Below, one piece after another: positions 11,608 through 22,635 of a DNA stretch of 45,000 nucleotides. Both the position numbers and the translations under genes were made by a program. The DNA is from Anaeromyces robustus (lineage: Eukaryota; Neocallimastigomycota; Neocallimastigomycetes; Neocallimastigales; Neocallimastigaceae): contig MCFG01000196.1 in NCBI GenBank assembly GCA_002104895.1, forward strand, positions 10,001 through 55,000, written 5' to 3'. Every line of letters begins with the position of its first letter. Positions within the stretch are counted from its first letter, which is position 1. The notes beneath the pieces are model-generated. The model did not search any database. It saw only the letters and a program-made list of their open reading frames with translations, and was not told the DNA's origin.

Positions 11608-11775
11608 TTACTTAGTTACTTTTATTTTATATCTAGTAAATGTTTTTCCATCTTTAACTTTCCATTTTTTTAATTCTTCTACTTTTCTTAAATTTAACTA
11701 CTTTATTATATGTTTTTCTTTTATAATTCTTTTTACTTTTGAAACATTTTCTCTAATAAATCCATTGAATAATTT
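11608..11775 (-). pseudogene. Possible coding relic, Lys-rich
   Basis: On the minus strand one frame reads FIRENVSKVKRIIKEKH, then an in-frame TAG, then about 30 residues ending KVKDGKTFTRYKIKVTK and TAA. The mix of W, G, D, R and V codons is unlike random AT spacer, but the piece is short and interrupted. No family is recognised. It may be a decayed gene end or a fortuitous frame. Confidence 0.25.
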
Positions 11776-12460
11776 AAATTATAAATTAAAAGAATAATTA
11801 ATTATTTTTTAGCAATAACAATTCAACAATATATTATGTTAAATAACATATTACATCATAAATCAAATTTGATAAAATGAAACAATAATATTAATTCAAA
11901 ATTAAATATAAATTTAGTGCATAGATGCTATAAAATGCAGTTGTTATTTTTTTATATATATTATTTTATAACTTAGTATATATTTCTTATTTGTTTTATG
12001 TCTTTTTATACGTTCTATTAATTATTATGTGAATTATACCATTATTTATGATAAATATTCTACAATAAATATATATGTATTATTACTATGTTAATATTAA
12101 TAATTCATAATGACAAATATTTCTATGTAAAGTATTTCAAAAGAATAAAAAAAAGATATTTTTAATATTTTTTAGTTATTATATTTAAAATATTTTATAA
12201 TATGATAACTATCTTATTACGACTAAAATTAAATAATTTTTATTTAACATATAATTTATAATGTAGAACAATAATTAATTTATAATTATATTATTAATAC
12301 AATTTTTTTTTTAAAAAAAAACTAAACATGATTGAATTTGTTAAGATAGACAATTAAAAATATAAAGGATTTAATGAAAAAGTATAATCCTTAGAATAAA
12401 TATAAATATTTGTTAAGCTAATAATTGATAATTAATAATCATTAATAATATATAAAAATA

Positions 12461-12577
<117 letters not shown>

Positions 12578-12801
12578 ATTTTATATTAAATTTCAATATG
12601 TATAATTAAAGTATATTTATTTTATTTTTATTAATTTTGAAAAAATTTTAATTAAGTTTTTTAATTAATTTTTGTTTTTTTAAATTAAAAAAAAATAAAA
12701 ATAAAAAAATTTTTTTTTTCAAAGATACCAAATTAATATAGTTTATTTATTAAAATCAAAAAGAAATATTTTTAAAGATTTTAATGTAACTTATATTTAA
12801 A

Positions 12802-13864
12802 ATGGGTGAAATAAATGAAAATATTAGATATTATTATAAGTCATTAAATTATGAAAATAGATTTTATACCAATGAAAAAGTATGAATTAATTTTTTATAT
12901 AAGTCTTTTACTTTCTTCGCTATTTATTTTTTTTTATTCTTTTTTCTTTTATTGTGTTTTGTTTTGTTTTGTGACTATTAATAAATTTTAAATTACAAAA
13001 AAATGATAAATTAAATTAATACTATATAAAATTATAAATATACAATCAAATATTTTCATTATATAGTTTGATTTTTATTCAGAAGATGTAACACAGTTAA
13101 CTACAGATAATTCATGTTCAGTAGTAAAAACTAACTCAAATTCATGGTCAATACAATGTAATGATGTGGGAATTCATGAATTTGTTATGACTAATGCTGA
13201 TAATGTAAAACAAAGTTTTAATGTTAATATAGAAAAAAGATTAAATTGTTATAGATGGAATTTTATTACTATTTATTCAGAAATACAAATAGAACCTATA
13301 AACATAGTAACACCAGGAGAAGAATATATTGCAAGATTATGGGTGGTATCTGGAGAGGAAGAAAGAAATGATAATATTATACCAACTAATGTAATATATA
13401 TAATATAAATTATATAATAAAATGTTTTATTTGTTCATTTTATCACGTATAGAATCACTATTTTTTTTAATATTGTTCATATTTTAGTATTTTATTTTAA
13501 CTTTCCTATTTTCATTTTAATTCCTTTTTTTATTATTTTATTATTATTATGCTTATTTATATTGTAACTTATTATTATTATTATTATTTATAACAATAAT
13601 TTTTTATTATCCTTATTAATATTAGTTTGAAAAGGATATTACAGTTGGTTTATATATGAATGGTCTTACACCAAATATCAGTTTTCTTGATGATGAAAAT
13701 AAATTTGATATTTTAGATATTTCATTTTCAAAAAATGAAGGGTAAAAAAAAATTAAATTATTCCAAACAAAAAAATTTCACATATTTACAATTTTTTTTA
13801 TTTGTTTGTTTATTTATTTATTTATTTATTTATTAATCTATAATAATTTGTAATAAATTATCTA

Positions 13865-13915
<51 letters not shown>

Positions 13916-15490
13916 GTTAATATTTTTAAAAATATATATATTGTTTTATTTTATTAAATATATATAAATATCATTATTATTAAAAAAAAAAAGATATTGG
14001 AGTATAAGATTAGTTGTTAATAATCCTGGTTTAATTCTATTTGAAATAAATAATAATAATATTCATTTATTTAATTGTACTATAGAAAAAACAAAGTTAT
14101 CATTACCCATTACTAATAAAGTCATAAACGATCAAAGGGATGATATTGAAAATGATTCCAAAATAGCAACAAGTTTTATTAAATTATATCAAAATCCTTG
14201 TTATAAAAATCAATTGATTGCAAAATCAGATAATAACTATGGTGTTAAAAGTTTTATTTATTCTATTGATAATTTTAGAACAATTAATACAAAGTTTTTA
14301 AATGATATAGAAGAAAATGATACTATAGCTGATATTATACCCGTGGATACTGAAAATTTATTTATATTAACTTCATCTAATAAATTATATAAATTAAGTA
14401 ATATGAAAACTCTTGAACCTATTTCTATTTTCCCTACAGAACAAATAATAACTAATATAGCAGGAACTTCATTTTGTACACCTACTATAAAGTATATTGA
14501 AATTACTAGAGATAATAATTCTATAGAAAATTACAATAATTATTATGTAGCTTACTTATATAAAGATAATCAATTTTACTTCACAAATGATAAATTTGAA
14601 TCTTTAAATTTAACTTATGTTAAACAATACGGTTCTATTATAGATATTGTTATTCATCCCTTAAATAAAATATTTATATTATTAATGCAAAATCAAAATA
14701 ATGCAAATTTAATTCTTATTTATGATCCTGAAACAGATACCATTACAGAAGGATTTAATTTCGAAAAAGGAATTTCTCAAAAATATGGAAATGTAAAATA
14801 ATAATAAAAAAAATAATAAATAAAAAATATTTATTATTAATACAATACAATTATTATTACAAAAAATAAGAAAATAAATATAATTATTCTTTTTAAAAAT
14901 TATTAAAATATTAATTAATATTTATTTTATTATACTATAATATTGAAAAAAAAAATTCGAAATTTATAAAATAAACATCTTAAATAGAATTATCATATTG
15001 ATTCACTTGAAAAATTAGTTATTTCTGATCTTGGAACAAATGAATTATTTATTTACGGAAAAATGAAACTATTTTATAGGTACTTTAATATCTTTAATAT
15101 TAAATTTTTTAACTATCTAAAATATATATTGTTATTGTTAAATTTTTAAAAAATAATATATTTTATGTTTTTGTATATATAAAATAAAAAAGTCCAAATT
15201 CTGGTAAATTCGTCTACGAAATGGAGTTAATTAATTCAAATGATGATAAAGCATCATTATTAAGAAATGAAAAAATTATAAAAGTAACTACTTCAGAATA
15301 TGGAAATATTGCTGTTCAAACTTCATCTAATAGGTAATTTATTAATCAATATATATTTCATATCCTTTTTTTTTTAATAATATATTAAATAATAATAATA
15401 ATATATTATTGACTTTATATTATTATAAAATATCTTTATTATTATTGAAATAAATAAATATAAAATAAATATTTCAATAATATATATATA

Positions 15491-15553
<63 letters not shown>

Positions 15554-15929
15554 AATATATATTTTATAAATGAATGTAAATATATTCAGAATATTTTATG
15601 GAAGTTCTAATTTACCAGAATTATATGAAATTAATTCAGGTATTCAAAAAGATGGTATGTATATTTGAATAATTCTAATTATATAAGAGTTTTTAGTGAT
15701 TGATTGATTTATTTATAATTTATTATATTTTAATTATTAATTTAATTGTTTCCATTATGGGTCTAAAATTTTTATTTATTTTCTATATATAAATAATTTT
15801 AAGATATATCATCAACTGTAATGTTTGATGAATTTGGTGATTTATATGTTGTAACATCATCTTCTAAAGAACCATATATATCAAGAAGAAGATTGCCTAT
15901 TCATAACGAAATCACTATAAAAAGGTAAA

Positions 15930-15975
<46 letters not shown>

Positions 15976-18057
15976 GATTTAAATTGTATTAATATAATTA
16001 TATTAATATAATTATATTATTAAAACTATATAATTATCAGAAAAGGAATTAATGGTAATAATAATGGGTTTAATAAAGAATGTCCTATATATGAATTTAA
16101 TAGTGACGTGAAATCAGAATATTTTATAGATATTGGTAAAAATAATATTTTAAATATAAAGAAAAAATAAATATTTAAAAAGTTGTAAATATAAAATATA
16201 AAAATATAAATATAAAATATTAATTTTTATTGACCAAAAAAATAATTAACAGGTGAAACAATTAGTTTCAATTCATCAGTCACAGTAAAATCTGGATATT
16301 TAAACGGAATATCTGTAATTATATATATATATATATATATTAAAAATATAATATAATAGTAGATAATAATAGATAATAATAAAATTAATTAAATATCTTA
16401 AATAATTCTTATTATGTTTAATATTTTTTATTTATTATTAACAAAAAAATATTCTTTTCTTTTATATAATATTATTAAAAAGTTCACATATTCAAATAAT
16501 GATTTATTAAACATTACTTATATTGATAATGAAATAAAACCAGTAGATAAATATTCTGATAACTCTATTAAAACTTTAAATAGACAAGTACAGATAACAA
16601 ATAAATATAAAACAAAAAATGGAATTTCCAGTGTTGTTATCACACCACATAATAACCAAATGGAATGTGAAATTCCACCAAAAGTAAATAATAATAAACT
16701 TTATATTATGTTTTAGATATATTTATATATTATATTATATTTATATATTAAATAAATGATATTCTAATTATCCTAATACCACTTTAAATAAATAAAATAT
16801 ATAAATATGTAGAAAAGTACAATTTATTTAAAATGTCCACCTAAAAGAAATATTCGTTTTAATGTATCTGATAAATATAAAGATTTAACTTGCGATAATA
16901 CAGAATATCCAGATAGTTTTAAATATTTTAAAAAGTATTGGAAAAATTGGCAAAAAAATGAAATAGGAAAAAAAGATAAAGTAATATTAATATGATAAGA
17001 AAAAAAATTTTTTTTTTTTCTTTTTCCTTTAAAAAAAAATTATAATAGTAATAATCATTATATATTAATAAATATTATTATTAGCATGAAACATTTGATT
17101 GTAATTTATATGGACCACCAATTCCAGTTTATTATTCCAGTGAATTTATTCCAACTTTTTCATTATATGATGGTGATACATATATCAAAGAATTAGATGC
17201 AGAATTTGTTCTTATTGAAGATAAAGGAAGTATTGCATATTCATATTCTAAAAAATTAAAAGACGTATGTAAACAAATTAAAAGATATACATATAAATAT
17301 ATATATATTATATTAAAGTTATAAATAATTCACATATGATCATATATATATTCAGAAAATAATAAATAATAAACAAATTAAATATATATATATATATATA
17401 TTATATTATATTAATAGACAAATTGTACTTCGAAACCACAAACATGGGCAGAAATGGCAATTAAATACCCGTATACAGATATTACTAATGTTTGGACTCC
17501 TGCTGTAAGTATAGATTAAAATTATATAAATATAAAAAGTTTATAATATATATTATATTTAAAAATATATAATTTAAATAACATTAAGAAAGAATATTAA
17601 AAAAATATTTTTTTTTATTATTGTAGAATTATAAATCTTGTGAAATTGAAAAAAATGATTTTAATAAAAAAGATGAGTATCAAATTTTATCATTAAATAA
17701 TAAAAATGGTCTTAATTGGAAAGGTCAAAATAATATGTATTTAATGTTTACTGCTATTGTAGTTGATCCAGAATACAGGTAATCAATCACATATTACTTT
17801 TATTTTTTATCACCTTTCAATAACTAATTAATAATATTATTTATTCAATTAAATTATACATTATTATTATTATATTATATATTAGTTATTGTACATTAAA
17901 AGCAAAATTTGCACTTTATGTTTATGGTGCTTCAATGAAAACCTATTTACAATTATTATTAGTTTTTGGCTCAATTATTATCATTGTGATATTATTAATT
18001 ATTAGTTTCTTCTTATATAAATATTATTTCTTAAAAAAGAAAGAAAAAGTTGCTTAA
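12802..18057 (+). CDS. CATSPERE: CatSper epsilon/delta-like channel auxiliary subunit
   Basis: A sixteen-exon model, all GT-AG with phase closing: 12802-12879, 13067-13390, 13626-13741, 13994-14792, 14988-15079, 15193-15333, 15590-15654, 15804-15924, 16041-16135, 16253-16314, 16483-16683, 16813-16980, 17085-17264, 17418-17504, 17627-17778, 17886-18057. It encodes 950 aa, about the length I recall for animal CATSPERE. The C-terminal third matches the CatSper epsilon/delta ectodomain pattern: C then KPQTW, VWTPANYKSC (NYKSC at 844-848), YQIL near 861, a conserved Trp (874), and DPEYSYC (890-896). One transmembrane helix (about 914-937) and a Lys-rich cytosolic tail (KKKEKVA) follow. CatSper is the flagellar Ca2+ channel of sperm; here it would presumably act in zoospore flagella. 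No signal peptide is visible, so a 5' exon may be missing. Delta versus epsilon is not settled. Confidence 0.78.
13866..13914. repeat. (TTA)n in CatSper-like intron 3
   Basis: About 16 ATT/TTA units in the intron between 13742 and 13993. Confidence 0.9.
15491..15547. repeat. (TTA)n in CatSper-like intron 6
   Basis: About 19 trinucleotide units inside intron 15334-15589. Confidence 0.9.
15931..15974. repeat. (TTA)n in CatSper-like intron 8
   Basis: Starts six bases after the splice donor at 15925, leaving a very short 5' intron end. Confidence 0.9.
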
Positions 18058-18902
18058 ATTATTATGTTTTCATTATAAATGAAAAAAGTTGATTTTTTTT
18101 CTCTTTTTTCTTTTTTTTTTATTTTATTTTTATATGTTTTTATAAATTTTTATAAATTTCATATATATATACTTATATACATTTTAATGTATTAATTAAT
18201 TATATTTATCTTTTCTTTCTTCACACTATAGTTCCTTTATATATATAATATATGAAGAAAGGAATGAATAAATAAAACAGCAATTATAATGAAAAATAAA
18301 TAAAAAAAATAAATAATAATAATAATAATAATTATAATTATAATAATAAAAATAAAAGAATAAGAAAATTAAAAAAAAAAATTAAAAAAAAAAAAATAAA
18401 CAAAAATAAAAAATAAATAAAATTTATAATTATAAAAAAAAATGATAACAATATTTTTATTTAGTATAATTTTTTCAATTTATTAATTTATTATTTTAAA
18501 AAAAATAATTTTTTTTATTAATGATATTGGTATGGTATGCTATTCTAATAAGTTTAGATATAGTAATTTTTTTTTATATATTAAAAAAAAAAAATAATAA
18601 TTTATTATAATTTATATAACGATAATATATTATTATTTATATGTCATTTAATGATAATAATGATTATGATAATAGAAACATATATTGAAAACTTTAAATA
18701 ACTTATTTATTAACTCTCTTTTTTTTTTTTTTTTTCTAACTTTTATTTGGTTACTGTAATTTATATTTTATCATTAATAGTATTAATAATATTATAATAA
18801 TTCTATTTATCTATTTATTCTTTAATATCAAAAATTATTTTAATAATTTATTTAGAATTCCTTATTGTATTAAAATTCTACATTTTTTTTTTGTTATATT
18901 GT
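18058..18902. other. Convergent AT-rich spacer
   Basis: Lies between the stop codons of the CatSper-like gene (plus) and the two-exon gene (minus). It contains A/T homopolymers and (AAT)n. No gene seen. Confidence 0.65.
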
Positions 18903-19628
18903 CTAAAAATCTATTCCATAATTAAATTTTCCATCAACTGTCGCTATTTTTAATAAATCTTTTCTTCTTATCCTCGTATTATGAACTTTGCAGAAGTTAT
19001 ATAGATGAAAAAGATTATTATTTGAATACTAATATTAAATAAAAACAAATAATATAAAATTAATATATTATATCATAAATATTTTTATATTAATATTATA
19101 TAGATATTAATAATTTTAAATAAAAAGAATTTTTTTAATTATATATTATAATTATAAATAAAACTAAAAAAAAAAAAAGAGAAAAAAAACATATATATAT
19201 ATAATATATATATAATATCATACATTTGAATATTCATTTTTAAGTATATTCATATAACGTAAATATGTCGGGCAATCTGGATTGTTAATTGGATATTTTA
19301 ATTTTCTTTCTATAGCATATTCATTTTCTTCATTATCAATATTTTGATATGGAAAAGAAGAAGTGGAAGCAATTTTTATAAATTGTTCTTGTTCCTCCAA
19401 AAAATCATTTATATTTAATGTTATATCTGATGGATTATCTTTATTTAAAGCTTTTTCATATTTTGAAAAATCTTCAATTTCTTGTTCTTGTTCTTGCTCT
19501 TGCACTTGTTCTTTTCCTAAAGTTTTTATAGTATTGTTTCTTAATGTAGAATTTGGTTCGGGTTTATAAGTACTATTTTTGAGTTTTTCAGAACTTGGTT
19601 CTGGTTGATAATTTTCTATATTAATCAT
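18903..19628 (-). CDS. Unrecognised two-exon protein, 176 aa
   Basis: Exon 1 is 19224-19628 and exon 2 is 18903-19028. The intron (19029-19223) runs GTATGA to TATTAG and joins in phase 0. The joined protein is 176 aa. The N-terminal half is hydrophilic, with two similar motifs (YQPEPSSEKLKNS and YKPEPNSTLRNN) and a Glu/Gln run (EQVQEQEQEQE, about 40-51). The C-terminal half looks folded: NPDCPTYLRYMNILKNEYSN in exon 1, then FCKVHNTRIRRKDLLKIATV and GKFNYGIDF in exon 2. No signal peptide or membrane segment. The exon-2 residues are balanced and protein-like, which supports a real gene. I do not recognise the family. It faces the CatSper-like gene tail to tail. Confidence 0.62.
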
Positions 19629-20153
19629 TTTTATATATATTTATTATTTCTTTTTTTTTTTTTTTAAATATAATTATTTATTTTTATTATATTTTTTTAC
19701 TTTAAATTATTAGATAAAACCAAAGAAAAATACTTTATGAATAACAATAGAAATCAAAAAAAAAAAAAAAAATTTCAATTTCAAAAATTTTTTTAAAAAT
19801 TTTACTTTAAAAGAAAAAAAAATTTTTTTTTTTATGTAATATATATATATACTTTATATAATAAAAGTAAACAAAATTATTTTATTATAACAGGTAAACT
19901 TTAAATTTAAAATGTAATAAATTTAATTAAAATTATTAAACTATATAAAATATATAATAACTGTAACTATAATAAAAATAAAAGAAAAATGTTTTTAGTT
20001 TATTTTATATTATATATGTAGTTCAAATTTTTCTTCTTTTTTTTTTCAATAATAATATAATTTTATTATATTATTATTTTATATGTTATAATAATTAACT
20101 GTTTTTATTTCTCTTTATACTTAAATTTTATCGAATATTATTAAAAAAAATCG

Positions 20154-20184
<31 letters not shown>
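20154..20184. repeat. Poly(A) run, 31 nt
   Basis: An uninterrupted A-run after TCG. No flanking duplication was found, so a retroposon tail is not supported. Confidence 0.9.
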
Positions 20185-20187
<3 letters not shown>

Positions 20188-20236
20188 AATAATTAGAAAA
20201 TTTTAATTATTATAAAATTATATTAATTATGAAATA

Positions 20237-20294
20237 ACATTAAAGAAAATTTTTCGTTAATTATATATTATACATTAAAGAAAATTTTTCGTTA
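20237..20294. repeat. Direct repeat, 23 bp, 35-bp period
   Basis: Identical 23-mers at 20237-20259 and 20272-20294 begin ACATTAAAG and end TTTTTCGTTA. Each contains the palindrome GAAAATTTTC with one extra T. Confidence 0.9.
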
Positions 20295-20804
20295 TTAGTA
20301 TTTAATTATTCATTACATTATAATAATAACTATTAATGTTTCTATAAATAGTCACATAGTGCATATAAATTAATAATAAATAAAAAATAATATAATAATT
20401 GATAATGAATAAAAAACCACGAGAAATTAATTATATAAAGAATTTTTAATAATTAAAAGAATTAATTATAATGATGCATGAGCGTCCTCTGATGAATAAT
20501 TAACATATCCAATAATAAAGAATTTTTTATTTATATACATATGGATTATTTATTTATTTGTTTATTTATTTATTTATTTATTTATTATCTTTATTATTAT
20601 TATTATTATTATTACTATTATATTATTATAATATTATTATAATTAACTATTATTATTATTATCATAATTATTAATTATTAGTAATTAGTTTCTGAAATTC
20701 AAAATTCGGCATCAATGAAGATAAATAATCCAAAACAAAATTTGAACAATCTTGAATTATTATTATTATTTACAATTTTATTATTATTTATTATTATTAT
20801 TAAC

Positions 20805-20911
<107 letters not shown>

Positions 20912-21977
20912 AATTTAATTTTCATCATAATTATATAACTCTTATATCTAATGAAATATTATGACTGTATCCAATGATTTAAGAAGAATTTTAAAAGTTT
21001 TAAAACAATATAATAATTCTCCGTAAAAACTACATTAAAAAAAGTATAAAATAAAATAATATAAAGTAAATTAATTAAAAAAAATAAAATAAAATAAAAA
21101 AAGAAAAAAGAAAAAAAAAGAAAGTAATTTGTAAAAAAAAAATAAAATAAAATAAAATCTTATAAAGTAAATTAATTAAAAAAAAATAATAATTATAATA
21201 ATAAATAATAATAATAATAATATATAATAATAATAATAACAATAAAAGAAAAAGTAAATATGTCTCCATTATATTTATATAAATTTTTAACTTTTATATT
21301 TTTATATATAAATTATTATAAAAGTTAAATAATATTAATATATTAAATTTTATTTATTTTGTTTATCATTTATTTATCATTTACTTAATAAAAAAGAAAA
21401 CTTAATTTTTTTTTAATTTATTATGAAAGATTAATTGTTTTTTATTTTTTTTTTTAAGTTTTCTTTATCTTGAACTTTCAAAAAAAAATTGAATTTGTAA
21501 TCATTATTATATATATACAAAGAAAAAAAATTTTTTTACTTTATATATAATTTAATATATATATATATATGTATATCTATAAATAAATGTAAATATATTT
21601 CAAAAAAAATAGTAAAAATAAGAATAAAAACCAAAATTAAAAAAAAAATAACTTAAGCAAATTAAACAAAGAAAACAAAACATAAAAAAAGATAAAAAAC
21701 AAAAAAATAAAATAAAATAAAAAAATAATATAATAATATAAATAATAGGAAAATTTAGAAAAAAAAATTAAAAATTATAATTTAATATTCTTCGTTAACT
21801 AATCATCATTTGTTTGCATGTAAATTTGTTGTTATATTTTATTATATACATATATATATATATTAATTTATATAACTATAAAATATTATAATATGAGATA
21901 ATGTTTATTTAATAATATAGAATAATTTTAATTTTCTAATTATTATTAAATTTAAAATTAATATTATTATTGATATA

Positions 21978-22032
21978 AGAAAGAAAGAAAGAAAGAAGGA
22001 AGGAAGGAAAAAAAGAAAGAAAGAAAAAAAGA
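21978..22032. repeat. Polypurine GAAA/GGAA tract
   Basis: AAGA and AAGG tetranucleotides with an A-run, purine-only over about 54 bp, lying 600 bp downstream of HSP70. Confidence 0.85.
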
Positions 22033-22635
22033 GTTTTGAAAGAATTTTAAATATAAATAATTATAATGAATATTCATTAGATAAAAAATTTAAATGATAC
22101 CCTATTAAAAAAGAAAATATAATTGATATTTCCTAATAAACTATAAAAGATAGAAAAAATAATAATAACAGTGAAGCAAATTTAATAACAAATAAAATAA
22201 ATTTATCTTTTTAACATTTATATTATATATATATAATTAATTTTTAAATATTTTAAACTTGTGTAACACTTTATTTTTTAAAACTTTATAATATTTAAAA
22301 ACACTTTATAGTATAAATTATATATTAAATAATTTATTTTTTATTTTATTAATTTATTTTTATATTATTAATTTATTTTTATTTTATTATTTATTTTGTA
22401 TTTTATTACTTATTAACTTCTACATTTTATTATTATTATTTTATTATTTTTATTATTATTATAAATAATTTAATAAATTTAATTTAAATATGGAAAAAAA
22501 AAATAAATAAATAAATTATATAAATGAGATAGAAAAGAAAAAGTGATAAATAATGTTTTGTACGTTATTATGAATCATTAATTATAAAAAAAGTTTATTT
22601 TTTTTTTTTTTTTTGATTTTTGATTATAAATTAAT

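Noticed and set aside
16414..16482. ATG start for a separate 100-aa protein
   Set aside because: The residues before FTYSNND are intron translation. An AAAAAG acceptor at 16481-16482 joins exon 11 in phase 0 to the CatSper-like gene.
20400..20520. Hammerhead-like CTGATGA at about 20496
   Set aside because: No pairing helices or correctly placed GAAA could be found around it.
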